Source: Aureibaculum flavum
GTDB lineage: Bacteria; Bacteroidota; Bacteroidia; Flavobacteriales; Flavobacteriaceae
Assembly: GCF_016406085.1 (NCBI RefSeq)
Contig: NZ_JAEHFJ010000014.1
Span: 1 to 64,000, forward strand
Length of the DNA: 64,000 nt
Direction: 5' to 3'
Under the pieces are notes generated by a model. That model ran no database searches and was not told the origin of the DNA. It saw only the letters and a list, made by a program, of their open reading frames with translations. Both the position numbers and the translations under genes were made by a program. Every line of letters starts with the position of its first letter. The stretch's first letter is position 1. Positions 33,870 through 43,574 of this stretch are shown piece after piece.

Positions 33870-34355
33870 TTATCTAGAAAAAATGTTTCTAGGACCTTTT
33901 TGAGCATAAATCTGAGGTTTTTCAGTATAAACTTGGGTTAATCTAACAATATTATTAGACAATCTGCTAGTTGCTGAAAATAGTTTTACTTGCGTACAAT
34001 TCGAATCTGATGCAGCAGAGTAGGTATTTATAAGGAAGGTGTGATAATTTCTAATGTTTTGAAAATAAGCAGGATTCAGAAGATCATTGTTTTCTAAATC
34101 AGTAGTTATTTTAGCATAGACTTTAAATTTTGCCTGGTCTATATTTGACATAGTTACTAAATCGCAAAATAATTTTACCTTTTGATTGAAAGTGAACTTG
34201 TTATTAGCTGATAGTCCATTAATCGTTTGCATATCTTTCTTTGAAAGATGGTTCAAGAAATAGTTGGAAATCAGGTTCTCAATAAGGAAAGTGTTTTCTT
34301 TAACTTTTTTTTCTAATTCTAATATCATGTGCAACAATTTGTAGCATTGATCCAT
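33870..34355 (-). CDS. Helical protein of unknown function
   Basis: A 161-residue soluble protein, or 152 residues if started at the second ATG (34328). It is predicted to be mostly helical (LEKKVKENTFLIENLISNYF, LVTMSNIDQAKFKVYAKITT), with a motif FQNIRNYHTFLINTY that resembles the RNxxxH of HEPN proteins only loosely. There is no signal peptide. No family is recognised. It lies just upstream of the NUDIX gene on the same strand. Confidence 0.6.
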   Translation of the reverse strand: MDQCYKLLHMILELEKKVKENTFLIENLISNYFLNHLSKKDMQTINGLSANNKFTFNQKVKLFCDLVTMSNIDQAKFKVYAKITTDLENNDLLNPAYFQNIRNYHTFLINTYSAASDSNCTQVKLFSATSRLSNNIVRLTQVYTEKPQIYAQKGPRNIFSR

Positions 34356-34464
34356 TTAAGTTGAATGGAATAATACTTGGGATTAAAATATGATCGTTAG
34401 AAAAATAATTGATAGAGTTCAAATATAGCGAATATTATTGAGCAAATCTGTTAAAATCAACGAT

Positions 34465-34848
34465 TTACATTTTTTTGATGGTAAATGGTATCTTTTGTCT
34501 ATTATTCAGTAAAATAATAGCAGAAAAAATAAAGACTGTAATGGCCAAATAAAAAAGTTTACCACTATCTCCATGAATTTCAATTCCCAATTTGGTAAGG
34601 TGAGTATATATGGCTCCAGTAATAATAAGTAATGACAGTAATGCTCCTAGCCAAATAGTTCTGGGTATAAATAATAATATTGCTACTATCAATTCCAAGA
34701 TACCTATTGTAATTCTGCCATAGGGCTCAAGACCTAGAGTGCTAAAAATATAAACACTGTCAGCATGTGCAGAAAATTTAAAGTACAATGTTTGAACTAA
34801 GATAAGAGCCACTATTAACCTTAAAATGAAGTGAATTCGAGAGTTCAT
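34465..34848 (-). CDS. DoxX-like four-helix membrane protein
   Basis: A 127-residue integral membrane protein with four helices: FILRLIVALILVQTLYFKF, TIGILELIVAILLFI, LGALLSLLIITGAIYTHL and LFYLAITVFIFSAIILL. The first-helix pattern Q-x2-YFKFSAH matches DoxX-family proteins, some of which work with thiol or thiosulfate enzymes. No partner is adjacent. Function unknown. Confidence 0.75.
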   Translation of the reverse strand: MNSRIHFILRLIVALILVQTLYFKFSAHADSVYIFSTLGLEPYGRITIGILELIVAILLFIPRTIWLGALLSLLIITGAIYTHLTKLGIEIHGDSGKLFYLAITVFIFSAIILLNNRQKIPFTIKKM

Positions 34849-34956
34849 GGCCTTTTAATTTAAGGTTTAGTCGAAAATCAATTAAAACCATACAGCTATA
34901 TTCAAACAATTTATAAACAAATCATAAAAGGTCCTCAAGTTTTAGGAATTAAATTT

Positions 34957-34964
34957 TATTTTTG
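34957..34964 (+). promoter_or_regulatory. -7 element immediately before guaA
   Basis: TATTTTTG is a perfect TAnnTTTG match that ends 3 nt before the guaA ATG at 34968. If used, transcription would start at or near the A of the ATG and the mRNA would be leaderless. No exact -33 TTTG is present. Confidence 0.45.
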
Positions 34965-34967
34965 CAG

Positions 34968-36500
34968 ATGCAAGAAAAAGTCCTCATTTTAGATTTTGGT
35001 TCACAGTTTACTCAATTAATAGCTCGTCGTATTAGAGAGTTAAATATATTCTGTGAAATATTTCCATTCAATAGTAACAAGTTTAACGTAGATGAATACA
35101 AAGCTGTGATATTGTCTGGAAGTCCATGTTCAGTAGATACTGAAGATGCTCCCAAACCTGATTTAACAAAAATTAAAGGAAAAAAACCATTATTGGGTAT
35201 CTGTTATGGAGCTCAATATTTAGTCCATTTTTATGGTGGTAAGGTAGGTGCGTCCAATACAAGAGAGTATGGAAGGGCTAAACTTTCAAAAGTAGATCAT
35301 AGTGAAGCCTTTTTTACTAAAATTAATGAAGGTAGTCAAGTTTGGATGAGCCATTCTGATACTATATTAGAATTACCAAAAGGATATAAAAATATTGCGA
35401 GCACAGAAGATGTAGAGCATGCTGCTTTTAAAATAGAAGATGAGGATACATATGCTATTCAATTTCATCCAGAAGTATATCACACCACTGAAGGCAAGCA
35501 GATTTTAGAAAATTTTTTAGTTAAAATAGCCAATGTTGCACAAAGTTGGACACCAGATTCTTTCGTTGACACTACAGTGAGTAAACTGAAAGAACAATTG
35601 GGTAATGATAAAGTAGTGCTAGGTTTATCAGGAGGAGTTGATTCTACCGTTGCTGCAGTGCTGTTGGATAAAGCCATAGGAAAGAATTTATATTGCATTT
35701 TTGTTAATAATGGTTTATTGCGTAAAAATGAATTTGAAAGCGTTTTAGATCAATATGAACATATGGGACTCAATGTTAAGGGAGTCGATGCTTCGGCACG
35801 TTTTTTGAAAGCTCTAGAAGGTATTTCAGAACCTGAATTAAAACGTAAAGCCATTGGTGGTACATTTATAGAAGTGTTTGATGATGAAGCACATCATATT
35901 CAAGATGTGAAGTGGCTTGCACAGGGTACTATTTATCCTGATGTAATTGAATCCGTTTCTGTAACAGGCGGTCCGTCGGCAACCATTAAAAGTCATCATA
36001 ATGTAGGAGGTTTACCTGATTATATGAAATTGAAAATTGTGGAGCCTTTACGGATGATTTTTAAAGATGAGGTACGAAGAGTTGGTAAAACCATGGGGAT
36101 TGATCCTGAATTATTAGGCAGGCATCCGTTTCCAGGACCAGGATTAGGAATTAGAATTCTTGGAGATATTACGGCAGAAAAGGTGAGAATTTTACAAGAA
36201 GTTGATGCTGTTTTTTTAAATGGTTTAAAGAAGTGGAATTTGTATGATGATGTTTGGCAAGCAGGAGCCATGCTTTTGCCGGTTAATTCAGTTGGAGTTA
36301 TGGGAGATGAGCGTACATATGAAAAAGTTGTAGCTTTGCGAGCGGTTTCCTCAACAGATGGAATGACCGCTGATTGGGTGAATTTGCCTTATGAGTTTTT
36401 ACAAGAGACATCAAATAAAATTATAAATGGTGTAAAAGGTGTGAATAGAGTTGTTTATGATATCAGTTCTAAGCCGCCTGCAACAATAGAGTGGGAGTAG
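34968..36500 (+). CDS. guaA: GuaA, GMP synthase (glutamine-hydrolysing)
   Basis: A 510-residue enzyme that converts XMP to GMP. The class I amidotransferase domain has the nucleophile in GICYGAQYL and the His/Glu in FHPEVYHT. The ATP-pyrophosphatase domain has the P-loop [12 protein letters not shown]. The C-terminal dimerisation domain ends in [12 protein letters not shown]. The ATG at 34968 gives the expected start [13 protein letters not shown]; an in-frame TTG at 34962 adds only two residues and lies in the -7 box. Confidence 0.97.
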   Translation: MQEKVLILDFGSQFTQLIARRIRELNIFCEIFPFNSNKFNVDEYKAVILSGSPCSVDTEDAPKPDLTKIKGKKPLLGICYGAQYLVHFYGGKVGASNTREYGRAKLSKVDHSEAFFTKINEGSQVWMSHSDTILELPKGYKNIASTEDVEHAAFKIEDEDTYAIQFHPEVYHTTEGKQILENFLVKIANVAQSWTPDSFVDTTVSKLKEQLGNDKVVLGLSGGVDSTVAAVLLDKAIGKNLYCIFVNNGLLRKNEFESVLDQYEHMGLNVKGVDASARFLKALEGISEPELKRKAIGGTFIEVFDDEAHHIQDVKWLAQGTIYPDVIESVSVTGGPSATIKSHHNVGGLPDYMKLKIVEPLRMIFKDEVRRVGKTMGIDPELLGRHPFPGPGLGIRILGDITAEKVRILQEVDAVFLNGLKKWNLYDDVWQAGAMLLPVNSVGVMGDERTYEKVVALRAVSSTDGMTADWVNLPYEFLQETSNKIINGVKGVNRVVYDISSKPPATIEWE

Positions 36501-36530
36501 ATACGTTTTAAAAAAGATTAATTAATTGAA

Positions 36531-38429
36531 ATGAATAAAATAAAAATAACAATACTTCTTTTTCTTTTCGTGGTGGTAAGTGTCTTTTCTCAAGAGAAAA
36601 AGTATATAGCTCACCCAGTTAAAAAGGGAGAAACCGTATTTAGTATTACGCAAAAATTTGGTGTTTCTAAAGCCGACTTTTTAAAGTTAAATCCTGATAT
36701 TAAAAATGATGCGGTCAGTATAGATCAGGTTGTTATTGTGCCAAATAAGAAGTATAGTGCAGTTCCAAATATTGAAGATGGTGATTATGTGTTGGATGGT
36801 TTTTTATACCATAAGGTATTGCCGAAAGAGAATTATTTCAGATACAGGAAGGAATATGGTGTTTCAAAACGCACATTAAGAAAGCACAATGAAGTGCTAA
36901 GAATAGGAGATTTACAACCCGGTCAAGAAATTAAGATACCTGTGAAAAGAGGGTATGAGCTGGAAGCTAAAGAGGTGAAGCCAGAGGATAAAACAGTGAA
37001 ACCTTATTTGGTTAAAACTAAAGAAACGAAATACATGATTGCTAGGCGATATGGTATTTCAGTGGCAGATTTGGAAAAGATGAATCCTCCGATTATAGAT
37101 GGGTTAAAAGCAGATGCTATAATTGAAGTACCGAATAGAGAAGAAATTCCCGATGCGACAAATGATGATAAGATAAGACATCAAGTTGAGAAAGGGGAAA
37201 CTATTTTTAGTTTAAGTCAAAAATTTAAAATTTCTCAAGAACAACTAGTATTGTATAATCCAGACTTAAAACTAGGAGCTAAAGTGGGAGGGATTGTCAT
37301 AATTCCAAAAGTAGTATCTCTGAATAATAGTGAGGTGTTTACAGAGAATTTTTCATCAAACAATACATTGAAAGTAGCAATAATGTTACCTTTTGCTTCA
37401 GGTAAACCGAGATTAGATGATATTGCTACAGATTTCTATTTAGGTGCAGAAATGGCTTTGGATTCGTTGAAAAAGCAAGGATTGAACATCACTGCAAAAG
37501 TTTTTGATACTAAAAATAGTTTAACCGAGGTTTCTACTATTCTTAAAATGAATGAATTTAACGATGTTGATGCTATTATTGGTCCAATGTTTTTAAATAA
37601 TGTAAGATTTGTTTCTCAAAGTTTAGGAAATCAAAATACAGCAATTATTTCTCCTGTGTCATCAAAAGATCACGGTGCCTTTTCAGCAAAAAACACAATT
37701 CAAGATACACCGTCAGAAGATCAATTGTCGCATAAAGTACTGGAGTATATTAAAAAGAATTATATGGGTGAAAATTTAATTGTTATTAAAGATGATATCC
37801 AAGAGAACCAATTAAAATACAATAAAACAATTGCAGAGTTAAAAGCAATTGATTCATTAGGTAAACTAAGAATTTTAAGCCCTTTAAAGGGATATATTAG
37901 ACCTGATTATTTTAAAAAGAATATATTAGATAAGAAGGAGAATTGGGTAGTGTTACTGACAGATGATTCTTCAGTAACTAATGATGTAATTCAGAACTTA
38001 GGGGTAATGCCTGAAAAAATTAGTATTACACTTTTCGCATTACAACATCAAGCTAATTTTGAGAAAATTGAAAATCATCATTTAGCAAGGGTTCATTTAC
38101 ATTATGCAACTGAAAACTTTGTAGATGAGAATAGTGCCAGCGTACAGCAATTTATTTCGAAGTATAAAATGAAGAATTATCTAGACCCTTCTGATTACGC
38201 TTTTAAAGGTTTTGATATAACGTACGATGCTTTAGCTCGTATGGCAACGTATGCAATGGTAAACAGTGCTTTTTCAGGAGGTATTTCTGAAAGAATTTCA
38301 AGTAAATTTTTGTATACTAAAAATGGTAATAAAGGATATATAAACAAAGGTATATTCTTAGTAAAATACGACGGACTCAATTTAGTAGATGTTGAAAAAC
38401 CAATTAATACAGTGGTCATCGAAGAATAG
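36531..38429 (+). CDS. LysM protein fused to a periplasmic-binding-like domain
   Basis: A 632-residue exported protein with a signal peptide (ILLFLFVVVSVFSQ). Three clear LysM repeats are seen (about 24-70, 155-200 and 212-258; HPVKKGETVFSITQKFGVS, LVKTKETKYMIARRYGIS, HQVEKGETIFSLSQKFKIS), with a divergent fourth between the first two. A type 1 periplasmic-binding fold follows from about 283 (LKVAIMLPFASGKP, DFYLGAEMALDSL, VDAIIGPMF). LysM should hold it on peptidoglycan; the ligand is unknown. It follows guaA by 30 nt. Confidence 0.9.
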   Translation: MNKIKITILLFLFVVVSVFSQEKKYIAHPVKKGETVFSITQKFGVSKADFLKLNPDIKNDAVSIDQVVIVPNKKYSAVPNIEDGDYVLDGFLYHKVLPKENYFRYRKEYGVSKRTLRKHNEVLRIGDLQPGQEIKIPVKRGYELEAKEVKPEDKTVKPYLVKTKETKYMIARRYGISVADLEKMNPPIIDGLKADAIIEVPNREEIPDATNDDKIRHQVEKGETIFSLSQKFKISQEQLVLYNPDLKLGAKVGGIVIIPKVVSLNNSEVFTENFSSNNTLKVAIMLPFASGKPRLDDIATDFYLGAEMALDSLKKQGLNITAKVFDTKNSLTEVSTILKMNEFNDVDAIIGPMFLNNVRFVSQSLGNQNTAIISPVSSKDHGAFSAKNTIQDTPSEDQLSHKVLEYIKKNYMGENLIVIKDDIQENQLKYNKTIAELKAIDSLGKLRILSPLKGYIRPDYFKKNILDKKENWVVLLTDDSSVTNDVIQNLGVMPEKISITLFALQHQANFEKIENHHLARVHLHYATENFVDENSASVQQFISKYKMKNYLDPSDYAFKGFDITYDALARMATYAMVNSAFSGGISERISSKFLYTKNGNKGYINKGIFLVKYDGLNLVDVEKPINTVVIEE

Positions 38430-38450
38430 AAAACGTATCGTTTAAGTAAT

Positions 38451-38485
38451 AAAAAAGCCTGAAATTATAAATTTCAGGCTTTTTT
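38451..38485. terminator. Bidirectional intrinsic terminator
   Basis: AAAAAAGCCTGAAAT pairs with ATTTCAGGCTTTTTT around a 5-nt loop, ending the LysM gene. The same stem words recur in the terminator at 53996. Confidence 0.9.
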
Positions 38486-38501
38486 ATGTGCATAAGGTAA
38501 G

Positions 38502-38540
38502 ATAGGAAAAACCCCCTTATTATAAAGGGGTTTTTCCTAT
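38502..38540. terminator. Second strong hairpin after the LysM gene
   Basis: ATAGGAAAAACCCC (38502-38515) pairs with GGGGTTTTTCCTAT (38527-38540) across a short AT loop. The near-perfect 39-bp palindrome lies 17 bp after the first terminator and 104 bp before the hybrid regulator gene. Confidence 0.75.
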
Positions 38541-38643
38541 TATGCAATACTATAATTTTTAACTATCTTGTGAGTGTAAAATTAGTTGCTAATGTAAGGC
38601 AAATCAAAACTTGTATAAGATTTAAATATATCATTTTAAACCA

Positions 38644-41600
38644 ATGTGCCATTTCCGAAATGACATTCGTAAATTAATCAAAAATCACTTTTACTATTAT
38701 GTATTAATACTAGCATTTTTCTTCATTCATAATATTTCTTTTTCACAATCACAGCATCAACGAATTAAGTATTACACATTAGAAGATGGTCTATCGCAAG
38801 TATCTTCAAATGATTTGATATTAGATAAAAATGGATTTGTGTGGATTGCAACACAAGATGGATTGAATAGGTTTGATGGAAATAAGTTTGAGCACTTTAA
38901 TCATGATGAACAAGATTCATTGACTATTTCTGGCAATCTGATCAATAAATTACATGAAGATGTAACAGGAAAGATATGGGTGGGTACTATTGGTAACGGT
39001 TTAAGTTTTTATAATCCCAAATTCGATATTTTTCATAGAATAAAGCTGGAAAATTCTTTAAGTGATAATGAGATTATTTCAGGGATAGATCAAGATCAAG
39101 ATCATAATATATGGATTAGCTCCCGAATATCAGGGCTTCATAAATTAAGTCCAATAAGTGATAGTGCTTTTCAGCAAGAAAGCTATTTATCAAATAAAAC
39201 CATAAATGGATTGCTGATTGATGAAGAAAATGTGCTGTGGGCTGGAGAATCAACTGGAAATATATATAAGTTAAACCTATCTCATAACAAGATTTCAAGC
39301 AAAGTACCAGAATTACACGTAGAAGGTAATGTGCAAGCTTTTCACAAAGTTGAGAATAAGTTACTTATAGGTAGTGATTTCGGCTTTTATATTTATGATA
39401 TCAACAAAAGGAAAGCAAGTTTATTTGAGCTCCAGAAAGAGGATAATCGTTTTACGAAACACGTAATTGCCTTTCTTAAAAATGACGAAAGAAGTGTTTG
39501 GATTGGAACTGGTAATGGAGTTTATTTATTTGATTGGATTAATAATATCGTTATAAATAAGATTTTATATTCTAACGACTCAAAAGAAGGTTTAAGTAAT
39601 GGAACTGTTCAAGCATTACTTAAAATTTCAAAAGATCAAATGTTAGTTGGCACAGCAAATTATCTTAATTTGGTTGATTTAACAGAGCCTTATTTTAAGA
39701 ATATTTCAAAAAACATGAAGGGAAGTCATTTACTTAATGACAATGTGATTTTTTCAATTTTTAAAGAGAAAGATGATTTATGGGTCGGAACTTCAGATGG
39801 AGGATTGAATTTAATTCGAAATAGGAAATCCTATTATTTCACTGAAAATCAGAATAATTCGAATGGGATTTCAGGTGGGGTAGTTCGGGCAATTGTCAAA
39901 GATTCAATTAATCAAAGAATGTGGTTTGCAACGACTAGAGGTTTAAATATGATTGATTTAAAGACATTTAATCCCAATTATCCTAAATTTTTTGTTTTTC
40001 ACCATAATCCTGAAAATGTGAATTCAATTAATGCTGATTTTTTAAAAGACATAATACTTGATAAGAATAATAATCTTTGGGGAGCCACCTATGGTCAAGG
40101 TATTTTTCGTTTAGAATATTTTAATGATAAGAAGTATAATATTTTTAGGTATCGCAACAAAAAGGGAGATAATAATTCAATGAAAAATGATTTTGTAAAT
40201 TGTCTAAGAAAAGACAAAGAAAATAACATCTGGATTGGAACTCAAGGAGGTCTTTCAAAATTAAGTTTTGAAGAGCGAATGTACGAAAATCCAATATTTT
40301 CAAACTTTTCAAAAATTCAAAATGATAAAAACTCCCTAACTCATAATTCGGTTTATGATATTTTAATTGATAAAAATAATCGCATTTGGGTAGGTACAAG
40401 AAATGGTTTTAGTGAATATCTAGGTAATAATAATTTTAAATCATGGACAACTCAAAATCAGTTTAGTAATGCTGTGGTATATAGTATTCAAGATGATGTT
40501 AATGATAATCTTTGGTTAGGTACAAATGAAGGCATCGTGAAGTTTAACCCTAATGATAATAGTTTTAAACAATATGGTGTTGAAGATGGCATTCAGAGTA
40601 AAGAGTTTGATATTCATGCTAAGTTCAAGGATAAGGAAGGTGTTATTTACCTTGGTGGAATTGGCGGTGTTACTTATTTCAATCCTACTGAATTAGATGA
40701 AATAGACATCGCCCAAAAATTGTATTTTGCTAATCTAAAAGTAAAAAGTGAAGATATTAGTGTTCAAAATAAATCAAACACTCTTTTAAAACAGTCATTA
40801 CAAAGTACAGACCATTTGGAGTTTAAACATGACCAATTTCCTTTTTTTATTCAGTTTTCTTCTATAGATTTTAGAATAAATAAAAGTGTAGAGTATAGAT
40901 ACAAATTACTTCCAAATGATACTGAGTGGAATAATTTAAAAGATCCAGAAATTCAGTTTTTAAATTTACCATCAGGAAAATATACCTTACAGGTTAATGG
41001 CTTTTCAAGAGGGGTAGAGTGGAACCAGCTTCCGTTAGAGATGAATATTACAATACTTTCTCCATGGTGGTCAACTTGGTGGGCTTACACTATCTATGCA
41101 GCTATAGCAATTCTTTTTGCGGATAGATTTTATCGTTTTCAACTGTCAAAGAAATTAGCTATAAATGAGAGCAATAGATTAAAAGAAGTAAGCGAGCTAA
41201 AAAACAGTCTTTACGCTAATATTACACATGAATTCAGAACACCGCTTACTGTAATTCTTGGTATGACAAATTCATTAAAATCAGATTTAAAAAATAAAAG
41301 TAAATCAGTTCAATCATTAGAGATGATAGAACGCAATGGTAAAAATTTATTATTATTAGTGAACGATTTACTGGATTTAGCAAAGGTAGAAAGTGGTACT
41401 ATGGAATTAAAATTAATACAGGTCGACGTCATTCCGTTTGTGAAATATTTGAGTGAAAGCTTTCATTCTTTAGCAGAAAGCAAGAAAATAAACCTCACCG
41501 TTTATTCTGAAATTGATACGTTAGAAATGGATATTGATGTTAATAAGATGGCATCCATTGTGTCTAATTTACTTTCAAATGCAATAAAATTTACATCAGT

Positions 41601-42735
41601 TAATGGAAAAATAGTAGTGCATCTTAATAAAATCCAAAGCGATGATAAGCAAGTATTCATTATAAAGGTTCAGGATAATGGTTTAGGACTAGCCCAAGAG
41701 GATGTTGTCCATTTGTTCGAACGTTTTTATCAGGTAGATAATGAATCCGAAAAATATCAAGAAGGAACAGGTATTGGGCTTTCTTTAGTAAAAGAGTTTG
41801 TAGAATTAATGAACGGAACAATAGATGTAGCAAGTACTTTAGGTAAAGGAAGTACCTTTATAGTTCAACTTCCCATAAAAAATAATGCCATTAAAACAGT
41901 AGATGCTAAAATAGCAGTTGAACTACCCGTAAAAAAGGAAACGAATCACATAATTTTAAAACCAATAGTTTCAAATGAGACTTCTATGCTTCCATTGGTT
42001 TTAATTATTGAGGATAATGAAGATGTAGCCCATTATTTAAATACTTGTCTTAAAGGGAAGTATCGAACAATACATGCGATAAATGGAGATATAGGAATAG
42101 AATTGGCTTACGAAAATATACCGGACATTATTGTAAGTGATGTAATGATGCCTGGTAAAGATGGTTTTGAAGTCTGTGCAACACTAAAAACAGATGAACG
42201 AACAGATCACATACCAATAGTACTCTTAACCGCCATGGTTACAACAGAAGACCGTTTGACCGGACTACTGCACGGAGCTGATGCCTATTTGGCTAAACCT
42301 TTTAATGAAAAGGAATTATTCATTCGATTAGATCAATTGGTTTTACTCCGAAAAAAACTAAGTGACAAACTTCAAAAAGAGGGCTTAAACTCATTTTTAG
42401 ATAAACAAATAGAAAGTCCAGAATCTAAATTTCTTCATAAGGTAAAACAATTTATAAATGAGGATATTAGTAATTCTGAATTTGGTTCCGTTAATCTGGC
42501 AAGTAAGTTGAATTTAAGCGAGTCGCAAGTCTATAGAAAATTGAAGGCCATTACAGATAAATCTACTGCGGTTTTTATCCGTTCTGTCAGATTGCAAAGA
42601 GCGAAAGAATTAATTCAAACTACAGACAAAACCATTTCTGAAATTGCTTATGAGGTCGGTTTTAACGATCCATCCTGGTTTAGTAGAGCCTTTAAGGATG
42701 AATTTGGCTTTGCACCTAGCGAAATTAATAAATAG
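38644..42735 (+). CDS. Hybrid two-component system protein (HTCS)
   Basis: A 1363-residue one-protein signalling chain. The signal segment (YYYVLILAFFFIHNISFSQ) is followed by two seven-bladed reg_prop propellers (about 40-690; repeats such as KIWVGTIGNGLSFYN) and a Y_Y_Y domain (about 710-800). Next come a transmembrane helix (WWAYTIYAAIAILFADRFY), HisKA with H862 (ITHEFRTPL), HATPase (about 960-1080; DNGLGL, EGTGIGLSLVKEF), a receiver with D1166 (IVSDVMMPG) and an AraC-type HTH (about 1260-1360; IAYEVGFNDPSWFSRAFK). HTCS proteins usually sense glycan breakdown products and switch on nearby polysaccharide-use genes. No glycoside hydrolase or SusCD pair is near; three unknown exported proteins follow instead and are the likely targets. 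Confidence 0.95.
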   Translation: MCHFRNDIRKLIKNHFYYYVLILAFFFIHNISFSQSQHQRIKYYTLEDGLSQVSSNDLILDKNGFVWIATQDGLNRFDGNKFEHFNHDEQDSLTISGNLINKLHEDVTGKIWVGTIGNGLSFYNPKFDIFHRIKLENSLSDNEIISGIDQDQDHNIWISSRISGLHKLSPISDSAFQQESYLSNKTINGLLIDEENVLWAGESTGNIYKLNLSHNKISSKVPELHVEGNVQAFHKVENKLLIGSDFGFYIYDINKRKASLFELQKEDNRFTKHVIAFLKNDERSVWIGTGNGVYLFDWINNIVINKILYSNDSKEGLSNGTVQALLKISKDQMLVGTANYLNLVDLTEPYFKNISKNMKGSHLLNDNVIFSIFKEKDDLWVGTSDGGLNLIRNRKSYYFTENQNNSNGISGGVVRAIVKDSINQRMWFATTRGLNMIDLKTFNPNYPKFFVFHHNPENVNSINADFLKDIILDKNNNLWGATYGQGIFRLEYFNDKKYNIFRYRNKKGDNNSMKNDFVNCLRKDKENNIWIGTQGGLSKLSFEERMYENPIFSNFSKIQNDKNSLTHNSVYDILIDKNNRIWVGTRNGFSEYLGNNNFKSWTTQNQFSNAVVYSIQDDVNDNLWLGTNEGIVKFNPNDNSFKQYGVEDGIQSKEFDIHAKFKDKEGVIYLGGIGGVTYFNPTELDEIDIAQKLYFANLKVKSEDISVQNKSNTLLKQSLQSTDHLEFKHDQFPFFIQFSSIDFRINKSVEYRYKLLPNDTEWNNLKDPEIQFLNLPSGKYTLQVNGFSRGVEWNQLPLEMNITILSPWWSTWWAYTIYAAIAILFADRFYRFQLSKKLAINESNRLKEVSELKNSLYANITHEFRTPLTVILGMTNSLKSDLKNKSKSVQSLEMIERNGKNLLLLVNDLLDLAKVESGTMELKLIQVDVIPFVKYLSESFHSLAESKKINLTVYSEIDTLEMDIDVNKMASIVSNLLSNAIKFTSVNGKIVVHLNKIQSDDKQVFIIKVQDNGLGLAQEDVVHLFERFYQVDNESEKYQEGTGIGLSLVKEFVELMNGTIDVASTLGKGSTFIVQLPIKNNAIKTVDAKIAVELPVKKETNHIILKPIVSNETSMLPLVLIIEDNEDVAHYLNTCLKGKYRTIHAINGDIGIELAYENIPDIIVSDVMMPGKDGFEVCATLKTDERTDHIPIVLLTAMVTTEDRLTGLLHGADAYLAKPFNEKELFIRLDQLVLLRKKLSDKLQKEGLNSFLDKQIESPESKFLHKVKQFINEDISNSEFGSVNLASKLNLSESQVYRKLKAITDKSTAVFIRSVRLQRAKELIQTTDKTISEIAYEVGFNDPSWFSRAFKDEFGFAPSEINK

Positions 42736-42892
42736 CTGATTTTTAGTAAACTATTTGTGTTTTTCATGCTCCAATGCAATAATAGTACACGCTTTTCTTT
42801 CCCAATACATAATTATTCCTAAGCTTTGAACAAATAGTACAAGTATTAAAAATCAATGTACTTTACTTTAGCTCTACTATTAAAATAGAGTT

Positions 42893-43489
42893 ATGGAAAC
42901 TACAAAAGTACCAAGGTCAAAAACAAATCTGATTTGCATTGCTACGGCAATATTTGCTTCAACATATTTGTTGTCTTTACAGGCACAGGTGGTACGTGAT
43001 CATAGAACTAAAAGTCAAATAGTCTATTTCGATGAAGCAGATGCCATTTTTGGCAAAAGAACCGAAATTAAAAATGCACATCCCACATTTAAAGTAACAG
43101 GTAAGATAAATACAATTACTATAACGCAAAATTTGAATGACGGGGATAATTCGATACATAAGACGAAATCTGGTAATTCATTATATGTAACTATAAAAAA
43201 GGGTGAGATAATTAAATTTGGTAGCGTTAAAGACAAAACTGAATACAAAAAAAAATCATTAAAAAAAGAAAGTAAAAAGACCTACTTAAACTGTACAACA
43301 CTTTGTCTTTATCTTAAAGAGGAGACTTCAAAAGATTGTTTGATTATTTGCGATGTCGTTGATAGCTCAGCAAAGTATAATGCTGAGATTGAAGAGAAAT
43401 TAGTAAAACCAAAAGAAATCCCTGTTGTTTATCCAATACCTATACCCTATCCAAATACTATTAAAGAGGGTAATAATAATCCATTTTAA
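42893..43489 (+). CDS. Exported protein of unknown function with QVxRDHRxK start
   Basis: A 198-residue protein with a signal segment (LICIATAIFASTYLLSLQAQ). The mature end begins QVVRDHRTKSQ, nearly the same as the start of the next protein (QVTRDHRNKGG). A beta-rich middle (TFKVTGKINTITITQNLNDG) and a Pro-rich C-terminus (IPVVYPIPIPYP) follow, with four cysteines at about 135-155. No family is recognised. It is the first of three genes after the hybrid regulator, with an 85-bp gap to the next. Confidence 0.65.
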   Translation: METTKVPRSKTNLICIATAIFASTYLLSLQAQVVRDHRTKSQIVYFDEADAIFGKRTEIKNAHPTFKVTGKINTITITQNLNDGDNSIHKTKSGNSLYVTIKKGEIIKFGSVKDKTEYKKKSLKKESKKTYLNCTTLCLYLKEETSKDCLIICDVVDSSAKYNAEIEEKLVKPKEIPVVYPIPIPYPNTIKEGNNNPF

Positions 43490-43574
43490 TCTATTCGAAA
43501 ACCATAAGTGCTAAAGTTAACACTTTTAACAACTTATAAATTCTTAAAATTTTTTAACTAATAAATTTATAATT

